From contig JADJCH010000020.1 of the NCBI GenBank assembly GCA_016703325.1, positions 1-64,000 on the forward strand: a stretch of 64,000 nt of DNA, read 5' to 3'. The notes beneath the pieces are model-generated. The model saw only the letters and a list, made by a program, of their open reading frames with translations, was not told the DNA's origin and searched no databases. The position numbers were made by a program, and so were the translations under genes. Shown piece by piece: positions 43,527-51,780 of the stretch; positions within the stretch are counted from its first letter, which is position 1; the number at the start of each line of letters is the position of its first letter. This stretch comes from Burkholderiales bacterium (GTDB taxonomy: Bacteria > Pseudomonadota > Gammaproteobacteria > Burkholderiales > Burkholderiaceae_C).

Positions 43527-45965
43527 GTGCCCATTTCCCCTTCCTCCCCCACTGCTCCCGCCTCCCTGGCCGCCCCGTCCGCGGCCGAGGCGCTGCCCAC
43601 CTGGGCGGCGGCGCTGCGGCTGCACCTGCATCTGCGCGGTGCCGTGCAGGGCGTGGGCTTTCGGCCGTACTGTGTGCAGCTGGCGGCCGAGCTGGGCCTG
43701 AGTGGCTGGGTGCGCAACGACGCGGCCGGTCTGCAGTGCGAAATCCAGGGCCCGCCCGCAGCGGTGCAAGCCTTCACCCTGCGGCTGCGCACCGCCCCGC
43801 CGCCGCTGGCACGCATCGACGCCCTGCAGCAGACGCCCCGGCCGGTGCTGGCCGGTGACCGGGGCTTCAGCATCCTGGCCAGCCAGGCCGGTGCTGCGCT
43901 GGACACCGGCCTGCCGGCCGACGCCGCACCCTGCATCCACTGCCTGGACGAACTCTTCGACCCCGCGGACCGCCGCCACCGCTACGCCTTCATCAACTGC
44001 ACCCACTGCGGCCCACGTTTCACCATCACCCAGCGGCTGCCCTACGACCGGCCCAACACCAGCCTGGCGGGTTTCCCGCTCTGCCCCGCCTGCGAACGCG
44101 AGTACCGCGACCCCAGCGACCGCCGCTTCCACGCCCAGCCGGTGGCCTGCCCGGTCTGCGGCCCGCAGCTGGCGCTGTGGCAGCCGGACGGCACGGCGAT
44201 CGACACGGTCGATCCGCTCAGCGAGGCCGCACGCCGGCTGGCCGCCGGGCAGATCCTGGCGGTCAAGGGTGTGGGTGGTTACCACCTGGTCTGCGACGCC
44301 ACGCATCCTGGGCCCTTGCAGCGCCTGCGTGCGGCCAAGCAGCGCGAGCGCAAACCCTTTGCGCTGCTGCTGCCCAATGTCGCCAGCGCACGGCAGTGGG
44401 CGCAGGTGGACGACGATGCCGCCCGGCTGCTCAGCAGCCCGGCCGCACCGATCCTGCTGCTGCCCACCCGCGCCGGCGTGGCCGAACGCCACCCGCTGAT
44501 CGCCCCCGGCCTGAACGACTGGGGCCTGATGCTGCCGGCCGCACCGCTGCACTGGCTGCTGATCCACGAGCTGCTGGGCCGGCCCGAGGGCAGCGCCTGG
44601 CGCGAGGCCGCCCAGCCGACGCTGCTGGTGATGACCAGCGCCAACCCCGGCGGCGAGCCGCTGGTGGTGGACGAAGGCGAGGCGGTCGAACGTCTGGGTG
44701 GCCTGTGCGACGCCCTGCTCGTACACAACCGCCCCATCCTCGGCCGGGTGGACGACAGCGTGCGCCGGCCGATGCGCGCCGCGGATGGCCCGTTCTTCGC
44801 CCCCTTCGTGCGCCGCGCCCGTGGCCATGTGCCCGACCCGATCGAGCTGCCCGGCGTGCCGGCCGACGCGCCACCCGTGCTGGCCACCGGTGCGTGGATG
44901 AAGAACACCGTCTGCCTGACCCGCGGCAACCAGGCCTTCCTGTCCCCGCACATCGGCGACCTGGGCAGCGCCGCCTGCCGGCATGCGCTGGTGGAGGCGG
45001 TACAGCGGCTGCGCGACTTCCTCGGCGTGCGGCCGCAGTTGGTGGCGCACGACCTGCATCCGGACTTCTTCAGCAGCCAGCACGCCCAGGCGCTGGCGGT
45101 GCAGTGGAACGTGCCGACGCTGGCGGTGCAGCACCACCACGCCCATGCCGCCGCGGTGCGGGCCGAACAGGGCATCGAACGCCCCAGCCTGGCCCTGCTG
45201 CTGGACGGCGTGGGCCTGGGCGACGATGGCACCCCCTGGGGCGGTGAGCTGCTGCGGGTGGACCGGATGGGTTTCCAGCGCCTCGGCCACCTGCCGACAC
45301 TGGCGCTGCCCGGCGGGGACCGGGCCGCAGCCGAGCCCTGGCGCCTCGGCGCCGCGCTGCTGCACGCCCTGGGCCGCGGCGAGCAGATCGCCACCCGCTT
45401 TGCCGGCCAGGCCGGCGCCGGCCAGATCGCCCGGCTGCTGGCGCGGGGCCTGAACTGCCCGCCCACGCCGAGCGCCGGCCGCCTCTTCGACGCCGCCGCC
45501 GCCCTGCTCGGCCTGTGCCCGGTGCACCGCCACGAAGGCGAAGCCGCGATGCGGCTGGAGGCCGTCGCCGGCGACCTGGCGGCCGAACCCTGGCCCGACG
45601 CCTGGCAGATCGACCCCGACGGCCGCCTGACCTGGCCGGGCCTGTGGGCCCGGTTGGCCAACGCCGGTCCGATGACCGACGCCGCCCAGGTCGCCGCCGC
45701 CTTCCACGCCACGCTGGTCGCCGCGCTCACCGACTGGGTGGACCACCATGCCCGCGCCACCGGCCTGGCCCAGGTCGCGCTGGGTGGCGGCTGCTTCATC
45801 AACCGCCGCCTGCGCAACGGCCTGGTCACTGCACTCACCCACCGCGGCCTGTTCCCGCTGGAAGCCCGGCAGGCACCACCGGGTGACGGCGGCATCGCCC
45901 TGGGCCAGGCCGCCATCGCGCTGGACGCGCTGCGCGCCGAACGGCCGCCGCCTGCGGCCCTGTGA
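43527..45965 (+). CDS. hypF: Carbamoyltransferase HypF
   Basis: 812 aa, slightly longer than E. coli HypF (750). It makes the cyanide precursor by activating carbamoyl phosphate and loading HypE. Domains in order: acylphosphatase (HLRGAVQGVGFRPYCVQLAA, about 36-120), two zinc fingers (CIHCLDELFD, CTHCGPRF, CPACEREY, CPVCGPQ), a YrdC domain (AVKGVGGYHLVCDA, SANPGGEPLV) and a Kae1-like domain (QHHHAHAAAV, LDGVGLGDDGTPWGGELLRV, ALGGGCFINRRL). A GTG start 19 bases after hypB and a Pro/Ala-rich leader are unusual. Confidence 0.96.
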   Translation: MPISPSSPTAPASLAAPSAAEALPTWAAALRLHLHLRGAVQGVGFRPYCVQLAAELGLSGWVRNDAAGLQCEIQGPPAAVQAFTLRLRTAPPPLARIDALQQTPRPVLAGDRGFSILASQAGAALDTGLPADAAPCIHCLDELFDPADRRHRYAFINCTHCGPRFTITQRLPYDRPNTSLAGFPLCPACEREYRDPSDRRFHAQPVACPVCGPQLALWQPDGTAIDTVDPLSEAARRLAAGQILAVKGVGGYHLVCDATHPGPLQRLRAAKQRERKPFALLLPNVASARQWAQVDDDAARLLSSPAAPILLLPTRAGVAERHPLIAPGLNDWGLMLPAAPLHWLLIHELLGRPEGSAWREAAQPTLLVMTSANPGGEPLVVDEGEAVERLGGLCDALLVHNRPILGRVDDSVRRPMRAADGPFFAPFVRRARGHVPDPIELPGVPADAPPVLATGAWMKNTVCLTRGNQAFLSPHIGDLGSAACRHALVEAVQRLRDFLGVRPQLVAHDLHPDFFSSQHAQALAVQWNVPTLAVQHHHAHAAAVRAEQGIERPSLALLLDGVGLGDDGTPWGGELLRVDRMGFQRLGHLPTLALPGGDRAAAEPWRLGAALLHALGRGEQIATRFAGQAGAGQIARLLARGLNCPPTPSAGRLFDAAAALLGLCPVHRHEGEAAMRLEAVAGDLAAEPWPDAWQIDPDGRLTWPGLWARLANAGPMTDAAQVAAAFHATLVAALTDWVDHHARATGLAQVALGGGCFINRRLRNGLVTALTHRGLFPLEARQAPPGDGGIALGQAAIALDALRAERPPPAAL

Positions 45966-46007
45966 CCCCTCGAATCTCCCAGTTCTCCTTCTTTGGATCC
46001 ACCCACC

Positions 46008-46256
46008 ATGTGCCTGGCCCTCCCTGCCTGTGTCATCGAACGACTCGATGGTGAAGAGCTGCTGATCGACCTCGGTGGCGTGCGCAAGCGCGTCAGCGGC
46101 GCCCTGACCCCGGAGGCCCAGGTCGGTGACTACGTCATCGTCCACGTCGGCCACGCCATCGGCGTGATCGACCCCGAGGAGGCCGCGCAGACGCTGGCGC
46201 TGTTCGCCGAACTCTCCGCCGCCGAACAAGCCGCCGCCATGGAGCCCTCGCAGTGA
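46008..46256 (+). CDS. hypC: Hydrogenase chaperone HypC
   Basis: 82 aa. MCLALPACVIERLDGEELLI with the essential Cys2, then VGDYVIVHVGHAIGVIDPEE. HypC forms the complex with HypD on which the Fe(CN)2CO unit is built and carries it to the large subunit. Its TGA overlaps the GTG start of hypD. Distinct from HupF (38115). Confidence 0.95.
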   Translation: MCLALPACVIERLDGEELLIDLGGVRKRVSGALTPEAQVGDYVIVHVGHAIGVIDPEEAAQTLALFAELSAAEQAAAMEPSQ

Positions 46257-47479
46257 AGTACGTCACCGAATTCCGCGACGGCGACCTCGCCCGCCGCATC
46301 GCCGAGAGCCTGGCCGCCGAAGCCCGGCCCGACCGCCAGTACAGCTTCATGGAGTTCTGCGGCGGCCACACCCACGCCATCTCCCGCTACGGCGTCACCG
46401 AACTGCTGCCGCCCAACGTGCGCATGATCCACGGCCCCGGCTGCCCGGTCTGCGTGCTGCCGATCGGCCGGGTGGACCTGGCCATCCGGCTCGCGATGGG
46501 GAACGCCGGGCCGCTCCCAAGTTCCCCATCCCCCTCGGGGGGCGGGACGCCGCAGGCGGACCTGGGGGCCCACATCCCGCGGGGAGTGATCCTCTGCACC
46601 TACGGCGACGTGATGCGGGTGCCCGCGTCAGAAAGCCTGTCGCTGATGAAGGCCAAGGCCCGCGGCGCGGACATCCGCATGGTCTATTCCGCCGCGGACG
46701 CGCTGGGGCTGGCGCGCAAGTTTCCGGACCGCGAGGTGGTCTTTCTGGCCATCGGCTTCGAGACCACCACCCCGCCCACCGCGCTGGTGATCCGACAGGC
46801 CGCCAAGGAGAACATCGCCAACTTCAGCGTGCTCTGCTGCCACGTGCTGACGCCCAGTGCGATCACCCACATCCTGGAGAGCCCCGAGGTGCGCCAGTAC
46901 GGCACGGTGCCGATCGACGGCTTCATCGGCCCGGCGCATGTGAGCATCATCATCGGCTCGGACCCCTACGTGCACTTCGCCGAGGAGTACCGCAAGCCGG
47001 TGGTGATCGCCGGCTTCGAGCCGCTGGACGTGATGCAGGCCATCCGCATGCTGGTGCGCCAGGTCAACGAGGGCCGCGCCGAGGTGGAGAACGAATTCAC
47101 CCGCGCGGTGACCCCCGAAGGCAACCTGGCCGCGCAGTCCGTCGTCCGCGAGGTCTTCGAGCTGCGCAGCAGCTTCGAATGGCGCGGCCTGGGCGAGGTG
47201 CCCTACAGCGCGCTGAAGATCCGCCCCGCCTTCGCCGCCTGGGACGCCGAGCGCAAGTTCGAGCTGACCTACGCCCCCGTGCCCGACCACAAGCAGTGCG
47301 AGTGCGGCGCCATCCTGCGCGGCGTCAAGCGCCCCACCGACTGCAAGCTCTTCGGCACCGTCTGCACTCCCGAGAACCCGATGGGCTCCTGCATGGTCTC
47401 CAGCGAAGGCGCCTGCGCCGCGCACTACAGCTATGGGCGGTTCCGGGATATTCCGCTGCACCCCGTGAACGAGGCATAA
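46253..47479 (+). CDS. hypD: Iron-cofactor assembly scaffold HypD with an in-frame repeat insertion
   Basis: 408 aa, about 30 longer than usual. GTG start overlapping hypC. Conserved motifs: FMEFCGGHTHAISRYG, HGPGCPVCVLPIGR, VILCTYGDVMRVP, FLAIGFETTTPPTALV, FIGPAHVSIIIG and the Fe-S cysteines in the C-terminal part (CECGAILRG, CKLFGTVCTPENPMGSCMVS). Residues about 82-110 (NAGPLPSSPSPSGGGTPQAD and on) have no counterpart in HypD proteins and correspond to a repeat-like DNA segment (46504-46590). The insertion lies between LAIRLAM and VILCTYG, at a surface-type helix to strand turn, and keeps the frame, so the protein is probably functional. Confidence 0.95.
   Translation: MKYVTEFRDGDLARRIAESLAAEARPDRQYSFMEFCGGHTHAISRYGVTELLPPNVRMIHGPGCPVCVLPIGRVDLAIRLAMGNAGPLPSSPSPSGGGTPQADLGAHIPRGVILCTYGDVMRVPASESLSLMKAKARGADIRMVYSAADALGLARKFPDREVVFLAIGFETTTPPTALVIRQAAKENIANFSVLCCHVLTPSAITHILESPEVRQYGTVPIDGFIGPAHVSIIIGSDPYVHFAEEYRKPVVIAGFEPLDVMQAIRMLVRQVNEGRAEVENEFTRAVTPEGNLAAQSVVREVFELRSSFEWRGLGEVPYSALKIRPAFAAWDAERKFELTYAPVPDHKQCECGAILRGVKRPTDCKLFGTVCTPENPMGSCMVSSEGACAAHYSYGRFRDIPLHPVNEA
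46504..46590. repeat. Dispersed GC repeat inserted in frame within hypD
   Basis: It contains CGCCGGGCCGCTCCCAAG, then CATCCCCCTCGGGGGG. The same 18 bases CGCCGGGCCGCTCCCAAG followed by CATCCCC and GGGGG occur in the vapB-vapC gap (58466-58510). It gives HypD a Pro/Ser/Gly-rich insertion of about 27 residues. Confidence 0.7.
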
Positions 47480-47498
47480 GACCTGATTTGGCATCGCC

Positions 47499-47513
47499 TG
47501 CGATATCATCGCA
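47499..47513. promoter_or_regulatory. Palindrome before the PIN toxin gene
   Basis: TGCGAT, ATC, ATCGCA, two bases upstream of the ATG at 47516. Its position is typical of an autoregulatory operator for a toxin-antitoxin pair. Confidence 0.5.
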
Positions 47514-47515
47514 TC

Positions 47516-47941
47516 ATGGCTCGGGTCGTGCTGAATACCGATGTGGTCGTGGCCGCGTTGCGCAGCCCGGCAGGCGCGTCTGCGGAAATCCTGCGGCGTG
47601 TGCACCGTGGCGAGTTGCTGATGCTGGCCAGCGTGCCGCTGTTCACCGAGTACGAAGCCGTGCTGACCCGTCCGGAGCAGTTGCATGCCACCCAGCAAAG
47701 TGCAGCAGCCATGCAGTGCCTGCTGGACGAACTGGCCGAGTTGATCGTGCACGTCACCGGCTGGTATCAGTGGCGCCCTCAATTGAGGGACCCGGGTGAT
47801 GAAATGGTGCTCGAAGCCGCCGTCAACGGCCGGGCCGATGCCTTGATTTCGTTCAACCGGCGCGACTTCGGCGACGCGCCGGCACGTTTTGGTGTTGTTC
47901 TGGCCACGCCGGGCCAGTTCCTGAGGAGCCTGGGCCCATGA
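47516..47941 (+). CDS. PIN-domain toxin-like ribonuclease
   Basis: 141 aa, putative PIN-family toxin of a type II toxin-antitoxin pair. Acidic metal-binding residues are in VLNTDVVVAALRSP (Asp9), FTEYEAVL (Glu) and RDPGDEMVLEAA, with ALISFNRRDF near the end. It lies 37 bases after hypD, in the middle of the hyp genes, and its end overlaps the start of the ribbon-helix-helix gene. Toxin-first order is unusual but occurs. Confidence 0.85.
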   Translation: MARVVLNTDVVVAALRSPAGASAEILRRVHRGELLMLASVPLFTEYEAVLTRPEQLHATQQSAAAMQCLLDELAELIVHVTGWYQWRPQLRDPGDEMVLEAAVNGRADALISFNRRDFGDAPARFGVVLATPGQFLRSLGP

Positions 47942-48315
47942 CCACCCTGACGACCTACCCCCTTCGCCTGCCCAAGTCCATCAAGGCTGCGGCAGAGAAA
48001 CTCAGCAAGGCCGACGGCACCAGCCTGAACCAGTTCGTGGCCACGGCGGTGGCGGAAAAGATCGCAGTGATGGAGACCGCGGCCTTCTTCGAAGCACGCG
48101 CTGGCCGCGCCCGGGCACGCGCCACGCGCGGAGAGCCGAGCGCGCTGATGGCCATCCTGTCGCGTACCGACGGTGAACCGCCGCGCGAGGGCGACGAGTT
48201 GCCCGAGGGTCACCAGTCGCTGGCTGCCCCAGCGGTCAAACCCGCTGCGGCGCGTCGGCGCAGGTCCACCCCGCCCACGATCCCGCCCGCGACAGCACCG
48301 ACAAACAAGCCATGA
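47938..48315 (+). CDS. Ribbon-helix-helix antitoxin partner of the PIN toxin
   Basis: 125 aa. The first 50 residues are a HicB/Arc-like ribbon-helix-helix (TYPLRLPKSIKAAAEKLSKA, TSLNQFVATAVAEKIAVMET). A longer Arg- and Pro-rich tail follows (RRRRSTPPTIPPATAP), which may bind the toxin. ATG overlaps the PIN stop by four bases, and its own stop overlaps the hypE start (48312). The pair is thus translationally coupled both ways into the hyp operon. Confidence 0.8.
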   Translation: MTTLTTYPLRLPKSIKAAAEKLSKADGTSLNQFVATAVAEKIAVMETAAFFEARAGRARARATRGEPSALMAILSRTDGEPPREGDELPEGHQSLAAPAVKPAAARRRRSTPPTIPPATAPTNKP

Positions 48316-49373
48316 CCACCCCCAAGAAAGACTACATCCGCCCCCTCGACCTCAGGCACGGCCGGGTCGACATGAACCACGGCGCCGGAGGCCGGGCCAG
48401 CCTGCAGCTCATCGAGGAGGTGTTCGCCCGCGCCTTCGACAACGAGTTCCTGCGCCAGGGCAACGACGGCGCGGCGCTGCCGGCGCTGCCTGCGGGGCAC
48501 CGGCCGGTGATGGCCTGCGATGGCCATGTGATCTCGCCGCTGTTCTTCCCCGGCGGCGACATCGGCTGCCTCGCGGTGCACGGCACGGTCAACGACGTGG
48601 CGATGCTGGGTGCGACGCCGCTGTACCTGGCGGCCAGTTTCATCATCGAGGAAGGTTTTCCGCTCGCCGACCTCAAGCGCATCGTCGACTCGATGGCCGC
48701 CGCCGCACGCGAGGCCGGCGTGCCGGTGGTGACCGGCGACACCAAGGTGGTCGAGCAGGGCAAGGGCGACGGGGTGTTCATCAGCACCACCGGCGTCGGC
48801 GCGCTGCCCGAGGGCCGGCAGATCGGCGGTGCGCGCGCCCGGGTGGGCGACGTGATCCTGGTGTCCGGCACGATCGGCGACCACGGCGTGGCGGTGCTGT
48901 CGCAGCGCGAGTCGCTGGAGTTCGAGACCGCCATCGTCTCCGACACCGCCGCGCTCAACGGCCTGGTCGCCGCGATGCTGGCCGCCGTTCCGGAAGGCGC
49001 TGTGCGCACCCTGCGCGACCCCACCCGCGGCGGCCTGGCCACCACGCTCAACGAGATCGTCCGCCAGTCCCGCGTGGGCATGATGCTGCAGGAGGCGGCC
49101 ATCCCCATCGCCCCGCAGGTGGCCGCCGCCTGCGAGCTGCTGGGGCTGGATCCGCTCTACATCGCCAACGAGGGCAAGCTGATCGCCATCGTCGCGCCCG
49201 AAGCGGCCGACGCCCTGCTGGCCGCGATGCGCGCCCACCCGCTGGGCGCCCAGGCTGCGCGCATCGGCGTGGTGACCGAGGACCCGCACCACTTCGTGCA
49301 GATGACCACCGCCTTCGGCGGCCAGCGCGTGGTGGACTGGCTCAGCGGGGAGCCGCTGCCGCGGATCTGTTGA
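48312..49373 (+). CDS. hypE: Hydrogenase maturation dehydratase HypE
   Basis: 353 aa, PurM/AIRS-like ATPase that turns a C-terminal thiocarbamate into thiocyanate, the source of the CN ligands. Motifs: DMNHGAGGRASLQLIEEVFA, DGAALPAL, FFPGGDIGCLAVHGTVNDVA, VVTGDTKVVEQGKGDGVFIS, RDPTRGGLATTLNEI and the C-terminal PRIC whose cysteine is carbamoylated by HypF. The ATG overlaps the antitoxin gene. Fragments of a second hypE are found at 51533-51613 and 58039-58119. Confidence 0.97.
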   Translation: MTTPKKDYIRPLDLRHGRVDMNHGAGGRASLQLIEEVFARAFDNEFLRQGNDGAALPALPAGHRPVMACDGHVISPLFFPGGDIGCLAVHGTVNDVAMLGATPLYLAASFIIEEGFPLADLKRIVDSMAAAAREAGVPVVTGDTKVVEQGKGDGVFISTTGVGALPEGRQIGGARARVGDVILVSGTIGDHGVAVLSQRESLEFETAIVSDTAALNGLVAAMLAAVPEGAVRTLRDPTRGGLATTLNEIVRQSRVGMMLQEAAIPIAPQVAAACELLGLDPLYIANEGKLIAIVAPEAADALLAAMRAHPLGAQAARIGVVTEDPHHFVQMTTAFGGQRVVDWLSGEPLPRIC

Positions 49374-49384
49374 AGGCGTCCCAA

Positions 49385-49407
49385 GACCTGCCGCTTCGCG
49401 TCAGGTC
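49385..49407 (+). terminator. Hairpin after hypE
   Basis: GACCTG, C, CGC, TTC, GCG, T, CAGGTC: a stem of nine pairs with one mismatch, 11 bases after the hypE stop. No T-run, so a weak intrinsic or 3'-end stabilising structure. Confidence 0.45.
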
Positions 49408-49466
49408 CCCATTGGCTCCGTCCTCTGCGTGCCCTTCGCCGACTTCTGCTTTCTGCACACTCCATT

Positions 49467-49487
49467 TGTACGGTAAAGTAACGTACA
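49467..49487. promoter_or_regulatory. Inverted repeat upstream of the TacAT-like pair
   Basis: TGTACG, nine bases, CGTACA in an AT-richer patch, 29 bases before the antitoxin ATG at 49516. Probably the autoregulatory operator and promoter of the pair. Confidence 0.6.
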
Positions 49488-49515
49488 GTTTGGAGTCCCG
49501 TCGCGGAGAACCCCC

Positions 49516-49809
49516 ATGCCCAGCAGCGAATCCACCCGCACCGCCCGCGTCGAAGCGCGCATCGCGCCGGAAGCGCTGGCCGTGGTACGCCGCGCCGCCG
49601 AGTTGCAGGGGCGCAGCATCAGTGACTTCCTGGTTGCCGCAGCCCTGAAGGACGCCCAGCGCACCATCGAGGATGCCCAGATCATCCGCCTGTCGGTGGA
49701 AGACCAGCAGCGCTTTGCCGATCTGCTGCTCCATCCGCCGCCGGTCGCACCGGCCATGGAGCGCGCGCTCCAGGCCCGGCAGGAGCTGCTGGGCGACACG
49801 GCGAAGTGA
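49516..49809 (+). CDS. TacA-like (DUF1778) antitoxin
   Basis: 97 aa. An N-terminal ribbon-helix-helix (RTARVEARIAPEALAVVRRA, GRSISDFLVAAAL) is followed by the DUF1778 toxin-binding tail (IIRLSVEDQQRFADLLLHPP). It neutralises the GNAT toxin encoded immediately downstream, and the pair represses its own promoter. Good GGAG-like site upstream. Confidence 0.9.
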   Translation: MPSSESTRTARVEARIAPEALAVVRRAAELQGRSISDFLVAAALKDAQRTIEDAQIIRLSVEDQQRFADLLLHPPPVAPAMERALQARQELLGDTAK

Positions 49810-50303
49810 GCTCCCCGTTCCGCGTCGAGGTGCTCGGCGCTGCACACGACCGCACTGTGTTCGCCTGCGGCGTCGAGGCGCTGGACCAGTACCTGGTGAG
49901 TCAGGTCACGCAGGACATCCGCCGCCGCGTCAGCGCCTGCTACGTGGCAGTGGAGGCAGCCTCGGGACGCGTGGCCGGCTACTACACCCTGGCCGCTGGA
50001 GGCGTCCCGCTGAACGACCTGGCCTCCGACCTGATCCGGCGCCTGCCCCGCTATCCCAGCGTGCCCGTCGCCCGGATCGGCCGGCTGGCGGTCGACCGAT
50101 CCTTCCAGGGCCGCCAGCTCGGCGCCGCCCTGCTGGCCGACGCGGCCCTGCGCGCCGCCCGATCGGAGGTGGCCGTCCACGCCCTGGTGGTGGACGCCAA
50201 GGACGATGCAGCCGCAGCCTTCTACCGCCGCCACGGCTTCGAACCGTTCGGCGGCCAGAGCCGCCAACTCATCGTGCCACTGGCGCGGTTCAAGGCCGGA
50301 TGA
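49806..50303 (+). CDS. TacT-like GNAT acetyltransferase toxin
   Basis: 165 aa. GNAT fold with the acetyl-CoA loop RLAVDRSFQGRQLGAALL and the catalytic tyrosine in AAAFYRRHGFEPF; YYTLAAGGVPLNDLASDL is characteristic of the TacT/AtaT toxins that acetylate the amino acid on charged tRNA. GTG start overlapping the antitoxin stop. Together with 49516-49809 a complete type II pair. Confidence 0.9.
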   Translation: MSSPFRVEVLGAAHDRTVFACGVEALDQYLVSQVTQDIRRRVSACYVAVEAASGRVAGYYTLAAGGVPLNDLASDLIRRLPRYPSVPVARIGRLAVDRSFQGRQLGAALLADAALRAARSEVAVHALVVDAKDDAAAAFYRRHGFEPFGGQSRQLIVPLARFKAG

Positions 50304-50372
50304 ACCCGGCAGCCGCCCTGCTGTCCTCACACCAGCACGTCCAAGAACCTCGGCTGAAGGAGGGGCTCCAGC

Positions 50373-50398
50373 GATGGCGCCGCATCTTTGCCGCCATC
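50373..50398. terminator. Hairpin between convergent tacT-like and rhomboid genes
   Basis: GATGGCG, 12 bases, CGCCATC. It lies midway between two gene ends facing each other and may serve both. Confidence 0.35.
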
Positions 50399-50408
50399 GG
50401 CAAGACCC

Positions 50409-51497
50409 TCACCTGACCTTGTCTGGCGCCACATCGGGCTGACTGCCGGCACTGGCAGGCACACGCAGCCGTTCGGCCAGCGAAAGCGAGGCGTCCCGAC
50501 GCGTCTGCGCGTACTGGCGCAGGGCACTCAGCTTGGCGGCGGAAGGCAGGGCCGGGTCACCCGGGGCCTGTGAGAGCTGCTCGAAACTGGCCGCATACCG
50601 TTCCCCGATGGACGCTTCGATGCGCCCGGCCAGCTCATGGAAGCTGGCCTCCCCGCCCTGGCTGTCCCGCACGATGTCCTGCCAGGACTGCCCGATCTCG
50701 GCCTCCGTGCGGAGGAAGACGCTGATCTCCTGGCGCAGCTGCAGCTCTTCATGCCAGAGGTAGGCCGGCGGCGGGATCAGGCGCAGCAGCAGCCCGACGG
50801 CCGCGGCCAGGGCCAACGCAGCTGCCACCCGCACAGGCTGGGCCGACACCGTCGCCTGCCGGTCCAGCACCTGCGCCAGCACCAGACTGAGAAGCCCGCC
50901 GGCCCCAAAGCCGCCGACATGCGCGGCGTTGTCGATGCCGGCGATGAACAGCCCCGCGGCAATGGACAGCGCCGCAAAACCGGCCGCTCCCCAGAACAGC
51001 CAGCGGAACTCGCGCGGATGCAAGGCCTGGCGTTCGCGCCACAGGCCGACCAGCAGCGCGCCGAACACCCCGAAGATCGCCCCCGAGGCCCCTCCCGATA
51101 CCGCCTGCCCCTGCTGGACAACCAATGAAAGCAGATTGCCCGCGACGCCGCTGACCAGGTAGAGCACCATGAATCGGGCCGGCCCGAACAGCCGCTCGAC
51201 GATCGAACCGCTGTCCCACAGCGCCCACATGTTCAGCAGCAGGTGCAGCAGCCCGAAGTGCAGGAACATCGCGGTGGCGAGCCGCCACCACTGCCCGTCC
51301 TGCGTCGCCGGACCGAAGTTGGCCCCCCAGGCCAGTTGAACCTCGTTGGGCGAATGCCAGAGCCCGGCGCCCTGAAGAAGCATCGCCACAAACACCAGCC
51401 CATTGCCGGCGATCAGCAGCGGCGTCACCCGCAGCCTGGGCAGGCGCTGCCGCAGTCGATCGTGCAGCGACGGTGGCCATGCGGGCGTTTCGTTCAT
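50409..51497 (-). CDS. Rhomboid-family intramembrane serine protease
   Basis: 362 aa. Catalytic serine in SGGASGAIFG (GxSG) and histidine in IDNAAHVGGFGAG; loop residues FLHFGLLHLLLNMWALWDSG fit the family. About six membrane helices are followed by one more (VRVAAALALAAAVGLLLRLI) and a soluble tail of about 110 residues with repeated Glu/Arg helices. Start ATG 51497. The substrate is unknown. It points back toward hypE and separates the TacAT pair from the decayed hypE piece, so it is probably part of the inserted DNA. Confidence 0.9.
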   Translation of the reverse strand: MNETPAWPPSLHDRLRQRLPRLRVTPLLIAGNGLVFVAMLLQGAGLWHSPNEVQLAWGANFGPATQDGQWWRLATAMFLHFGLLHLLLNMWALWDSGSIVERLFGPARFMVLYLVSGVAGNLLSLVVQQGQAVSGGASGAIFGVFGALLVGLWRERQALHPREFRWLFWGAAGFAALSIAAGLFIAGIDNAAHVGGFGAGGLLSLVLAQVLDRQATVSAQPVRVAAALALAAAVGLLLRLIPPPAYLWHEELQLRQEISVFLRTEAEIGQSWQDIVRDSQGGEASFHELAGRIEASIGERYAASFEQLSQAPGDPALPSAAKLSALRQYAQTRRDASLSLAERLRVPASAGSQPDVAPDKVR

Positions 51498-51532
51498 CCG
51501 GGACGGTCCTTGACGGGCGAAGCCGCGCAGCT

Positions 51533-51613
51533 TACAGGGAGCGACACCGCTCGACCTGTCGACCAGCTTCATCATCGAGGTGGCCTTCCCGCTCGCCGAT
51601 CTGAAGCTCATCG
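51533..51613 (+). pseudogene. Decayed hypE fragment 1
   Basis: Read on the + strand it encodes GATPLDLSTSFIIEVAFPLA and then DLKLIAA, matching HypE residues about 100-122 (GATPLYLAASFIIEEGFPLA, DLKRIVD). By eye the DNA is about 80 % identical to hypE 48610-48690. No start, and flanks are unrelated. It lies between the rhomboid start and the TRAP operon end. Confidence 0.75.
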
Positions 51614-51714
51614 CCGCAGATGGGATTGGATCCGGCACCAACCCGCGTCACCGACGCCCGCGGGCAGGCGGTGCATGCAGTGCGTACGGCACCCTGGACC
51701 GCACGCGCACATGA

Positions 51715-51742
51715 CACAGCCCGCGTGGGGACGCGGGCTGTG
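51715..51742 (-). terminator. Strong hairpin after the dctM gene
   Basis: CACAGCCCGCGT, GGGG, ACGCGGGCTGTG: perfect 12-bp stem, 38 bases beyond the dctM stop at 51781. Probable end of the TRAP operon transcript (minus strand). Confidence 0.65.
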
Positions 51743-51780
51743 CGGGGGACAAGGCGGACCGCCAGCGGCCCGCTGCGCGA

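Noticed and set aside
41442..46229. Very long open frame (about 1,595 codons) on the minus strand opposite the hupK-hypC genes
   Set aside because: It is the antisense shadow of GC-rich hyp genes with no recognisable domain; the + strand genes account for all codon bias.
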